Shown piece after piece: positions 1 through 6,668 of a stretch of DNA of 17,674 nucleotides (positions within the stretch are counted from its first letter, which is position 1; each line of letters starts with the position of its first letter). Under the pieces are notes generated by a model, which saw only the letters and a list, made by a program, of their open reading frames with translations, made no database searches and had not been told where the DNA came from. Source of the DNA: CAZZKJ01 sp964654695. Lineage in GTDB: Bacteria > Krumholzibacteriota > Krumholzibacteriia > WVZY01. Made by a program: the position numbers and the translations under genes. The stretch lies in NCBI GenBank assembly GCA_964654695.1, contig CAZZKJ010000049.1:1-17674 (forward strand). The letters are read 5' to 3'.

Positions 1-1125
1 ACCTTTGGCGAGCGATAGGGCAATCTCCAGATAAACTCCGTCCTGGAGAACGTCGAGGTAAGCGCTCCTTCTGTCATCTATTCCGGCACTACCCGATTTG
101 AGGATTTTTCCCATAATTAAATGACGGTCCACCCCGCGGGGTTTGTAGTAGGATGGAATCTTATCGAGAATCCGATCGTAAACATCCGTCTGAATGGAAT
201 CGAGGGAAGTACCGGCATTGACCTGGACAAAATGCTTTTCCATTGTTGGGAATGAAAGACGGTCCACAATACCGGGCCATTCCTTGTTTACGATAATCAG
301 TTCCGAATCCTGTAATCTGGCTTTGCAGAGAATGTCATTGAATTTCTCGCTCATAAGGCGAAATCCGATGACGATAAGTGTCAGCGGGCGATCCTTAATA
401 ATGTTTTCCATGGACTGGGTTATGTCTCCCGGGAGGCCGGCATAATCCTCTTGCGTAAACCTCATCGACGACGGCACTCCTACCGTTCCGTGAGGTTTAA
501 TGTATATCGGCAGCGCGGGCATAGGATGATTGGAAGCATTCCCCCCATCAATAGCCAATAGTGGGTTTTGTGAATCCGATACGACTTTGATATATTGATT
601 CATCCCGAGCTCGTCTTCAACCGCTGCGTCGAGAAGCTCATCGAAATTGAAGTTGATAACGGCGTCAACGAATCTATGCTTCAGAAGGTGGGCCAGAATT
701 TCATAACTGAAGGAACGGCATGAAGTATTGCCGTAGAGCTCTCGCAGGTTTCTAGGTATTTCCTTGCGTATACCGGCCCATTGGCAAAGAGCGGCAAGCC
801 GGGTTTCGAAATCAACCGGATTCAGGCCCCTCGTTTCCTTGAGATATCTTTTTTCATCTTCATAAACCTCTTTGCTGATTGTTCCGGGTATATATTTTTG
901 TTCGATTCTTTCAACGGCTTCTTCGGTGGTTCGCATTCCCGCGTTGGCGCTGGCTCCGGCTCCAACAACGACGATTACAATCCTGTCGGATTGCTTTTCA
1001 TCGCTTTCATAGTTATTGATTATTTCATTGTAACTTTCTTCCCGATCAGGAAGCGAGTTACAAACATATTTATAAACAAGCCTTTGACTGATTAATTGAA
1101 TCCCGTGGCCGTTATTCGGTTCCAT
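1..1125 (-). CDS. SIR2-like domain protein (C-terminus beyond window)
   Basis: The reverse strand is open from an ATG at 1125 to the window edge, giving the first 375 residues; there is no stop, so the C-terminus is missing. A Rossmann-type NAD-binding loop GAGASANAG starts at residue 55. It is followed by INFNFDELLD (157-166), which matches the SIR2 (T)N(W/F)D motif, by KPHG (210-213), and by VIGFRL (252-257). This order is that of SIR2-like domains, which hydrolyse or bind NAD+; members of the family act as protein deacylases or as NADases in anti-phage systems. The presumed active-site Asn160 and His212 are both present. No zinc-finger cysteines of classical sirtuins are visible, which favours the SIR2_2-type family. 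The ATG at 1125 has no good ribosome binding site. An in-frame TGA lies 48 bases upstream and there is no other ATG between. No second defence gene is seen nearby, so the immune role is inference. The family call is firm and the function is open. Confidence 0.85.
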   Translation of the reverse strand, partial: MEPNNGHGIQLISQRLVYKYVCNSLPDREESYNEIINNYESDEKQSDRIVIVVVGAGASANAGMRTTEEAVERIEQKYIPGTISKEVYEDEKRYLKETRGLNPVDFETRLAALCQWAGIRKEIPRNLRELYGNTSCRSFSYEILAHLLKHRFVDAVINFNFDELLDAAVEDELGMNQYIKVVSDSQNPLLAIDGGNASNHPMPALPIYIKPHGTVGVPSSMRFTQEDYAGLPGDITQSMENIIKDRPLTLIVIGFRLMSEKFNDILCKARLQDSELIIVNKEWPGIVDRLSFPTMEKHFVQVNAGTSLDSIQTDVYDRILDKIPSYYKPRGVDRHLIMGKILKSGSAGIDDRRSAYLDVLQDGVYLEIALSLAKG

Positions 1126-1171
1126 TGCAACACCAGTCCATCGTTTGGTAATTAAGAGAAATTCGATGCAT
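1112..1171 (-). other. Possible 19-codon leader ORF overlapping the SIR2-like gene start
   Basis: On the minus strand an ATG at 1171 follows a GGGGAGG ribosome binding site by four bases and opens a 19-codon frame ending in TAA at 1114-1112. It overlaps the first 14 bases of the SIR2-like gene, whose own ATG lacks a clear Shine-Dalgarno sequence. This would fit translational coupling, but the peptide resembles nothing recognised. It could also be a chance reading frame. Confidence 0.2.
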
Positions 1172-1366
1172 CAAGCCTCCCCAGCTTGAATGAGTCGATT
1201 GGAAATAATAAAACCGGAATGGGTAAAGCAGGCGGTCATTGTATCAAGCAGGAAGTGTTTTCATCAAGGACAAAAGAAAAGGAACCCAGCCGTGGAGTGT
1301 ATAGGCAGACCAACCTGGACCGGCCGCTCTACAGTGTCCCTGCAACCCAATCCCTTCCTTCTCCGG

Positions 1367-2923
1367 TTATTCCCCATTCCCCGGCCGGTTGAAAATCCCC
1401 ATGAAGATCATCTTTAACTCCGCAGCGCTTGTTTCTCTCAGGGCCAACAGCCAGAAAAGAAATAACACGCCCCATAACAATGCGCCCAAGATTACGATCG
1501 TTAAAGCATCTAGATCCGAAGCCACATTAACCCTGAATAAATACGCCGCCGTTCCGCTGAGGACCGCAGCCGCGGCGAGCTTCGAGAACGAAGCCCAGGG
1601 AATAACCCATTTCATACGGGTGCGCGCTGCAAAGAAAACCAGGAACGGATATATCAGGTAGCTTGCAAATGTTGTCGCTGCGGCCCCCATGTAGCCGCAC
1701 TTGGGAATGAATACTAAGTTCAAGACTATGTTGGCTAATGTCGAAACCCCCGCGAGATAAAACAGGGTCCGCGTTCTCTCGGCTATCTCCATACCCTTGT
1801 GCCCTATCATCGCCAGTCCCCAAACGGCGGAGCCGCCAAGAACGAGTGGAATTATCTTATAACCCTCTCTGAAGTCTTCTCCGAGAACAACTGCGGCTAT
1901 TTCCCGGCTGAAAATCATCATGAAGACGACGACGGGAACAACGGCCAGCATATAATATCTGGAAAACTCCGTGATCACGCGCGGCATCTTATCTTGCTCG
2001 CCTTTTTCCCACGCGTTCATGATGATGGGATAACACGCGGTGAGTATCGGCATCGATATGAGCCCGAACCCGAACGTCACCAGGTTGTAATTCGCGGAAT
2101 AGATACCTACCTCCGCGCTTCCCCTGAAGGCCTGGAGAAGGAACCTGTCGGAAATACCAAGAACCTGCCCGCAGAGCATCCACCCTATCATGGGCAGGCC
2201 GTAGGAGATGAGCATTTTCAAGAAAGAGCGGTCGATCGAACGCACGAGCATCCTTATATTCAAGAAAACTCCGAGACCGGCCATTGAAGGGATTACGAGG
2301 AGGAGATTGGCCGCGGCGGCCCCGGCGATAAGACCCACTACATCTCGTTTTATCGCAAGAACGATAACCAGAGCGAAACCGAAACGAAAAGCGGCCAGGA
2401 GGATCTTATAGAACGAAGCAAGGCGGGATCTCATCCGGGCTTGATACATGGAGTTCAAACTCAAGAACAGGATCTGAACGATCACGAGCAAAAGGGCGGG
2501 CAGAAACAAGTAGGCGTACGATCCGAGCATACCGCCAAAGAAGAGAGAGAAGACAAGACCCGGGACAAGCAGGCACAAAGTAACCCATTGCAAAATAACC
2601 AGCGTCTTGAATTTGAATTCACGGAGTCTTCCCTCGGAATCGAAGCGGGGAAGATAGCGAAGGACCGACTGCTGGATCCATCCCGACAGTATTCCGGAGA
2701 CAAGGGCTACACCCGCCATCACAACGGCATACCGCCCGTACTGCGCCTGATCGAAAATACGCGTGAAGATCGATATTCCGGCGATGCTGAATAGAGCGGG
2801 CAGAAGGGCCGAAGGCAGGTACCGCATGGTGTCCGTTCCGAGCCGCCGGGTCAAAGCCCGGAGGACTTCCCCATTCTTCCCGTCTCCGGGGCGGGTATTT
2901 CCTTGTACTTTCCTATCCTTCAA
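1367..2923 (-). CDS. Polysaccharide/lipid-linked sugar flippase (Wzx-like, MOP superfamily)
   Basis: A 518-residue polytopic protein with about 12 to 14 hydrophobic segments spread from residue 35 to the C-terminus. The stretch RYLPSALLPALFSIAGISIF followed by TRIFDQAQYGRYA is typical of the first helix and loop of Wzx-type flippases of the MOP superfamily. These move undecaprenyl-linked oligosaccharides across the inner membrane during O-antigen or exopolysaccharide assembly. Length fits the family (about 420 to 520). Translation probably starts at TTG 2923, because GAGGAG lies five bases upstream; this gives a charged 32-residue cytoplasmic lead before the first helix. A later ATG (residue 33) is an alternative. 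The gene is divergent from the methyltransferase at 3098, with a roughly 170-bp shared intergenic region. The SIR2-like gene follows it 241 bp downstream on the same strand. The specific substrate cannot be told. Confidence 0.82.
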   Translation of the reverse strand: MKDRKVQGNTRPGDGKNGEVLRALTRRLGTDTMRYLPSALLPALFSIAGISIFTRIFDQAQYGRYAVVMAGVALVSGILSGWIQQSVLRYLPRFDSEGRLREFKFKTLVILQWVTLCLLVPGLVFSLFFGGMLGSYAYLFLPALLLVIVQILFLSLNSMYQARMRSRLASFYKILLAAFRFGFALVIVLAIKRDVVGLIAGAAAANLLLVIPSMAGLGVFLNIRMLVRSIDRSFLKMLISYGLPMIGWMLCGQVLGISDRFLLQAFRGSAEVGIYSANYNLVTFGFGLISMPILTACYPIIMNAWEKGEQDKMPRVITEFSRYYMLAVVPVVVFMMIFSREIAAVVLGEDFREGYKIIPLVLGGSAVWGLAMIGHKGMEIAERTRTLFYLAGVSTLANIVLNLVFIPKCGYMGAAATTFASYLIYPFLVFFAARTRMKWVIPWASFSKLAAAAVLSGTAAYLFRVNVASDLDALTIVILGALLWGVLFLFWLLALRETSAAELKMIFMGIFNRPGNGE

Positions 2924-3027
2924 TTGAGCTCCTCGCGGGCTTTTCTCCGAAGAAATAATGTAATGACACTTACGCTATGCATTCGGGAAGCGTCAATACA
3001 AAACTATTTTCTCCCGGAGAAATTGGC

Positions 3028-3055
3028 TTGCATTAAATGCATATTCTAATATAGA
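3028..3055 (+). promoter_or_regulatory. Putative sigma70-like promoter for the methyltransferase
   Basis: TTGCAT (3028-3033), a 16-base spacer and TATAGA (3050-3055) resemble a sigma70 promoter. Transcription would begin near 3062, leaving about 36 bases before the ATG at 3098; this supports that start over the TTG at 3056. A 13-base palindrome, TGCATT-A-AATGCA (3029-3041), overlaps the -35 and spacer and could be an operator. The evidence is by eye only. Confidence 0.3.
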
Positions 3056-3097
3056 TTGCGTTCAACCGGCACGTTTCGTTATTCGATTGGAGTCGTC

Positions 3098-3880
3098 ATG
3101 TCTGTTCCGCGCAAAATCAAGAAAGCGGTAATTAACCCCCGCATCATTCCGGCATATATAAGGGAAAAAACTATAAACGGGGTGATCGCGATCAACAACG
3201 CCGCCGTGGATTTATTTCAGCGCAAAAAGTACTCCGTTCCGACCGGTCTGAAAGAATTTGCAGACGTGGTCGAAAGGGCGCGCATCAAGACAGATGTAAA
3301 CGATCACCTGGTGCCGTTGTTCTTAGAAGCGATCGCCTTGCGCCCGCGTCTCATAGTGGAGCTGGGTGTAAGGGGTGGAGAAACGGCGTTCGTCCTGGAA
3401 AGGGTCGCCGGGCTCTGCAAGTCCCATCTCGTCCTCGTGGATATCGATGATTGCCCAAACCTGGACAGCGGCCCTGATACTTTTTTCGTCCACAGCGACG
3501 ACATCGCATTCTCGGGCCGGTTCAGGGAGTGGTGCAAAGATTACGCGATCGAACCCCGTATAGATATTCTTCATATCGATACCTCTCATCTCTACGAGCA
3601 CACGGTAAAGGAAATCGAAAACTGGTTCCCGTTTCTATCCCGTGGAGCGATCGTATTCTTTCACGATACGAATCTTTCGGCGGTGTTTCGCCGGCGCGAC
3701 GGGAGCATGGGCAGGGGCTGGAACAACGACAGAGGCGTAATAAGGGCTATCGAAGACTTCCTGGACGCGCCTCTGAACGAAAAGGCCGGGTTCGAAGGTA
3801 TAACAAACGGGTGGCTCGTCAAACACGATCCCTGCTGCAACGGTTTTACCACCCTCGCCAGGCTCGATCTGGGCGGTTGA
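3098..3880 (+). CDS. Class I SAM-dependent methyltransferase (Methyltransf_24-like)
   Basis: A soluble protein of 260 residues if started at ATG 3098. That start is preferred because GGAG lies five bases before it; an in-frame TTG at 3056 would add 14 residues without a ribosome binding site. Residues 85-97 (LIVELGVRGGETA) form the glycine-rich SAM-binding loop after the first beta strand. LVLVDIDDC (111-119) is the acidic end of the second strand. Residues 159-176, beginning HIDTSHLYEHTVKEI, and the later FFHDTN (187-192) are characteristic of the Methyltransf_24 / cephalosporin-hydroxylase-like group, often found in O-antigen and secondary metabolite clusters. The acceptor cannot be deduced. 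The divergent flippase makes a sugar or glycolipid acceptor reasonable, but that is inference. No terminator follows the stop clearly. Confidence 0.75.
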   Translation: MSVPRKIKKAVINPRIIPAYIREKTINGVIAINNAAVDLFQRKKYSVPTGLKEFADVVERARIKTDVNDHLVPLFLEAIALRPRLIVELGVRGGETAFVLERVAGLCKSHLVLVDIDDCPNLDSGPDTFFVHSDDIAFSGRFREWCKDYAIEPRIDILHIDTSHLYEHTVKEIENWFPFLSRGAIVFFHDTNLSAVFRRRDGSMGRGWNNDRGVIRAIEDFLDAPLNEKAGFEGITNGWLVKHDPCCNGFTTLARLDLGG

Positions 3881-3893
3881 CCCCTTTAAGAAC

Positions 3894-3971
3894 TAGCGGC
3901 GATAATATAATGACGGTCCACTTATTTATCTCACCAGTATCATTTTTCTTACCTTCACAAAATCGCCGCTA
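3894..3971. repeat. 10-bp inverted repeat in a decayed region
   Basis: TAGCGGCGAT at 3894-3903 is repeated in perfect inverted orientation at 3962-3971, with 58 bases between the arms. The right arm lies within codons for LVSGD of the residual FlgD-like tail read on the minus strand. The loop is long for a terminator, so this may instead be a scar of a local inverted duplication. Confidence 0.45.
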
Positions 3972-4252
3972 ACAAGTTTATAGAAGTACACGGCGCTCGG
4001 GTCTGGTTCGCGCTCTAGCGCTGTAGGACGACCTTGAGCACGGCGCTTGAGCCCGCTCCGTCGGCACGGATGAAATACACACCCGAGGCCACCGGGGCGC
4101 CGTTGCGTCCTCGTCCGTCCCACGGTACGGCACACTGCCCGGCGGGCGTCCAGCTGTTCGCGAGAACACGAACGAGCCCACCACCTTTTCCCTCCAGGAA
4201 CCTCACCGGCTGGATCCAGCCGAACACAAAAAGGGCCTCGTGAGCTGAGCAC
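3926..4252 (-). pseudogene. Decayed, chimeric FlgD-like C-terminal (sorting-tail) fragment
   Basis: No intact gene is present between 3881 and 4469, but the minus strand keeps remnants of an exported protein's C-terminal domain. In the frame stopping at 4015 one reads LVRVLANSWTPAGQ, then WDGRGRNGAPVASGVYFIRA, ending in VVLQR and TAG. This matches the end of the FlgD-like domain carried intact by the subtilase in this window. Its upstream half (the NYPNPF strand) is missing and replaced by unrelated sequence. Immediately past that stop a second frame supplies another tail, AVYFYKLVSGDFVKVRKMIL plus VR, stopping at 3926. The first tail is GC-rich and the second AT-rich, as if two tails of different origin were joined. 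No plausible start or catalytic part remains. Confidence 0.7.
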
Positions 4253-4348
4253 GGAGGGGATGTCCTGGTACGCTCATCCTTGGATCTCGCCAATCCTAGG
4301 TTCACAAGGCCCAAATTCAATTCTTTTGTTTCTGTTATGTGCTGAAAC

Positions 4349-4377
4349 AGAATAAACCATTTACAACTTTTTCTCAA
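4349..4377 (-). promoter_or_regulatory. Sigma70-like promoter reading into the pseudogene
   Basis: On the minus strand TTGAGA (4377-4372), a 17-base spacer and TATTCT (4354-4349) form a good sigma70-type promoter. It points into the decayed FlgD-tail region, so it may be the surviving promoter of the lost gene. Confidence 0.4.
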
Positions 4378-4423
4378 TCAGGGGGCAATCTGAATTTATT
4401 GTGGGCAGATGGAGGTTTTATTT

Positions 4424-4439
4424 GTAGGGCATTTCCTAC
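4424..4439. promoter_or_regulatory. Dyad GTAGG-N6-CCTAC, possible response-regulator operator
   Basis: GTAGG GCATTT CCTAC is a perfect 5-bp dyad. It lies about 50 bp upstream of the -35 box of the promoter at 4349-4377 and 30 bp past the stop of the NarL-type regulator gene. Inverted heptamers of TTCCTAC type resemble sites bound by NarL/BvgA-family regulators. Neither strand has a T-run after it, which argues against a terminator. The assignment is speculative. Confidence 0.3.
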
Positions 4440-4469
4440 TTTGGGACGAGCTTGTTAAAACCGCAGGCG

Positions 4470-5099
4470 CTACTCGATAAGCCCGTGGTCTAGCGCGTAG
4501 CGCACCATGTCGGCGTTGCTCGTGAAGCCGGTTTTATCGAGGATCCTGGCCCGGTAGGTACTGATGGTTTTGGTGCTGAGCGAGAGTCTTTCGGCGATTT
4601 CCGAATTGGTTTTTCCGGATGCCAGCAGAATCAAAACCTCGTATTCCCTGTCGGAAAGCTGCTGGTGCGGGAGCGGACGGCCTGCATATGCCAGGTCCGC
4701 TGCGAGCTTCTCCGCTAGGGAGGCGCTGACGTATTTACCCCCCGACACGGCCTTGTTTATCGCTTTAACGAGTTCTTCGGGCGCCGATTCCTTGACGAGA
4801 TACCCCGATGCTCCGGCCTTCAAAGCGCGCGTCGCGAATTGGTTCTCGGGGTGGATGCTGAGCATGAGAACGGGCAGGTTGGGCCGGTCGCGCTTCATTT
4901 CTTTTAGCGCATCGAGGCCGCTTCTACCGGGCATGGAGATATCGAGCACCACTATATCCCAATCCTCCCGGCGCACGAGTTCGAGCGCTTCTTCAGCGTT
5001 CGTAGCTTCGCCCATAACCAGCGATTCGAACGCGTCGGCCAGAATATGCTGCAGTCCGCGCCTGACTATAATATGGTCGTCCGCGATCAATACTCTCAT
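4470..5099 (-). CDS. NarL/FixJ-family DNA-binding response regulator
   Basis: A 209-residue two-domain regulator of usual length. The receiver domain (residues 1-120) has the acidic pair Asp7/Asp8, phosphoacceptor Asp53 in VVLDISMPG, Ser81 and Lys103 in GYLVKE. The LuxR-type helix-turn-helix spans about 147-205, starting LSDREYEVLILLASG and containing the recognition helix STKTISTYRARI. When phosphorylated such proteins dimerise and bind inverted heptamer sites. A GGGAGA sequence lies nine bases before the ATG. The gene starts 38 bases after the HisKA_3 kinase and is almost surely its partner, because HisKA_3 kinases pair with NarL-type regulators. The target genes are unknown. Confidence 0.93.
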   Translation of the reverse strand: MRVLIADDHIIVRRGLQHILADAFESLVMGEATNAEEALELVRREDWDIVVLDISMPGRSGLDALKEMKRDRPNLPVLMLSIHPENQFATRALKAGASGYLVKESAPEELVKAINKAVSGGKYVSASLAEKLAADLAYAGRPLPHQQLSDREYEVLILLASGKTNSEIAERLSLSTKTISTYRARILDKTGFTSNADMVRYALDHGLIE

Positions 5100-5137
5100 T
5101 AAATATATCTCCCAGAGAAACCAATCAATTCATCTGT

Positions 5138-6592
5138 TCAATCGGTCGATTTGGGTCTCGAATATACCGGAATGCAAACACGCACGCTCGTGCCTTTACG
5201 GGTTTCACTTTTTATATTTATCGATCCACCGAATGCTTCCGCCCTCTCGTGCATACCGAGAATACCAAGGCTGCCGGTATGTTTCAAGACTTCGGGCGGT
5301 ATTCCCCCACCGTCGTCTCGAACTTCGAATTTCAATTCCTCCTCGCTGCTTTCGAGTTTGATTCTGACGCTGTGCGCGCCGGCATGACGCTGTATGTTTG
5401 TCAGTATCTCCTGCATGATGCGAAACGCGGCCGTCGACCGCTGCGAATCGAGACCGACTTCCTGATCCTCGATCCCGGCGCGGACGAGCTCGCAGGCGAT
5501 ACCGGTTCTTTTTTCAAATTCTCCTATCTGCCATTCGAAAGCTCCGATAAGACCCAGATCGTCTAGTATAAGCGGCCTCAGCTGTGATGATATTTCCCTT
5601 ACCCTTTGAATGGTTTCATCTATGCAATCAGTCATGCCGTTTACTTTTTCTTCCAACCGCGTTTTGTCGTTTTTATCGAGAAGGCCGGCAAACTGCTTCC
5701 ATGTCCGGGTCAGGTCCCACCTTAGTCCGGTCAGGATTTGTCCAAGTTCATCATGTATAATTCTGGCTATTCTCTTGCTTTCCTCCTCTCGAACTTCCTG
5801 AAGACGCAATGCCTGGGCCCGCAGCTTTTCGCGCGATTGCTTTATCTTTTCTTCCGCCTGCTTATGTCCGGTAATATCATGAGCGAGGGCAATGCAGCCC
5901 ATGATCGCGCCATTGATGTCCTTCCATGGTTCCAGGTATATATCCCAAATAGAACCATCCCATTCGGCTTCAAAAGAACTCGGCTCTCCTTCGAGCGCTT
6001 TTTTATATAATGTAAAAGGGAAAAACCCGGGATCATCCACTTTGAGATATTCAAAAAGTGAAATGCCAACAAGGTCGCCGGGTTTCAGATTGTGGGCCTT
6101 GAGCCCCGAGCCCATTGTCATTGTAATGCAAAGATCCTTATCTACTGTCCAAAGGATGGCCGGCAGCTGCTCAGCTATGAAACGCAGCTTTTCTTCGCTC
6201 TCTTTTCTCTTGTTCTCGGCTTCCACGCGCGCCGTAATATCTTCGGTGTGCACGAGAACATAATCTGGTGGAATAAATGCGTAAGTTACGGACAATTCCA
6301 GAACCTTATCTATCGTCTGATAATCGTAGCGCATGCTGCGATGGACTATTCGTTCTTGGTTCAGGCACTGAAAGATATCGCCCTGGATGTCAAGACGATC
6401 CTTGTACATTTCTGTCAGTTTTATGCCCAGGAGTTTTCCGACGTTGCCTTTGGTAATTCGTTCTGCCGCATGGTTGTAATCTATAAGAACCAAGTCATCA
6501 TCCTGTTTTTTCCAAGTATAAATGGGGTCCGGGAGCCATTTGTAATGGGCCCTGAACATCGCTTCGCGGTCGCGTGAAGTCGGTTTAGTCAT
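5138..6592 (-). CDS. PAS-domain sensor histidine kinase, HisKA_3 (NarX/DegS) type
   Basis: A 484-residue kinase with no membrane segment, so it is cytoplasmic. Residues about 15-125 and 136-245 form two PAS sensor domains; the second ends in the usual HDITGHKQAEEK linker. A coiled coil (about 246-270) leads to the HisKA_3 dimerisation domain with phosphoacceptor His280 in RIIHDELGQ. The ATPase domain has an N box around Asn399 (EILTNIQRHA), DDGGG (427-431) and LGILGM (442-447). No heme or flavin-binding residue was identified by eye, so the signal is unknown. The ATG at 6592 has no clear ribosome binding site; a later ATG (residue 12) is no better supported. The NarL-type regulator follows after 38 bases, and together they form a two-component pair. 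Confidence 0.9.
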   Translation of the reverse strand: MTKPTSRDREAMFRAHYKWLPDPIYTWKKQDDDLVLIDYNHAAERITKGNVGKLLGIKLTEMYKDRLDIQGDIFQCLNQERIVHRSMRYDYQTIDKVLELSVTYAFIPPDYVLVHTEDITARVEAENKRKESEEKLRFIAEQLPAILWTVDKDLCITMTMGSGLKAHNLKPGDLVGISLFEYLKVDDPGFFPFTLYKKALEGEPSSFEAEWDGSIWDIYLEPWKDINGAIMGCIALAHDITGHKQAEEKIKQSREKLRAQALRLQEVREEESKRIARIIHDELGQILTGLRWDLTRTWKQFAGLLDKNDKTRLEEKVNGMTDCIDETIQRVREISSQLRPLILDDLGLIGAFEWQIGEFEKRTGIACELVRAGIEDQEVGLDSQRSTAAFRIMQEILTNIQRHAGAHSVRIKLESSEEELKFEVRDDGGGIPPEVLKHTGSLGILGMHERAEAFGGSINIKSETRKGTSVRVCIPVYSRPKSTD

Positions 6593-6614
6593 TTAGATAA
6601 GATTAATGTGAGGG

Positions 6615-6636
6615 ATTATAAGATTTACGTCTTATA
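6615..6636 (-). promoter_or_regulatory. Inverted repeat overlapping a -10-like box before the HisKA_3 kinase
   Basis: TATAAGA TTTACG TCTTATA (6617-6636) is a perfect 7-bp dyad in the 76-base gap between the two kinase genes. Read on the minus strand, a TATAAT -10 box (6620-6615) overlaps one arm, but no convincing -35 box precedes it. The site could be an operator over an internal promoter for the second kinase and regulator. It is too AT-rich and lacks the T-run of a terminator. Confidence 0.3.
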
Positions 6637-6668
6637 TTTATGCCACGAAAAGGCGGGTTTGTCCATTC

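Noticed and set aside
781..1095. Plus-strand open frame of 104 codons
   Set aside because: It lies antisense to the SIR2-like gene, whose minus-strand frame has clear family motifs over its whole length.
119..3921. Shared AATGACGGTCCAC at 119-131 and 3909-3921
   Set aside because: A single 13-base match with no extension is expected by chance in a window of this size; one copy is inside the SIR2-like coding sequence.
3529..3972. Plus-strand open frame overlapping the methyltransferase
   Set aside because: It is in another frame of the methyltransferase and extends only by chance into the decayed region; no ribosome binding site.
4424..4439. Dyad read as a terminator for the response regulator gene
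   Set aside because: The stem has only five pairs and no T-run follows on the minus strand, so it is listed as a possible operator.
4564..5361. Plus-strand open frame of 265 codons
   Set aside because: It is antisense to the response regulator and the kinase 3' end; serine- and arginine-rich composition and no domain motifs mark it as a shadow frame.
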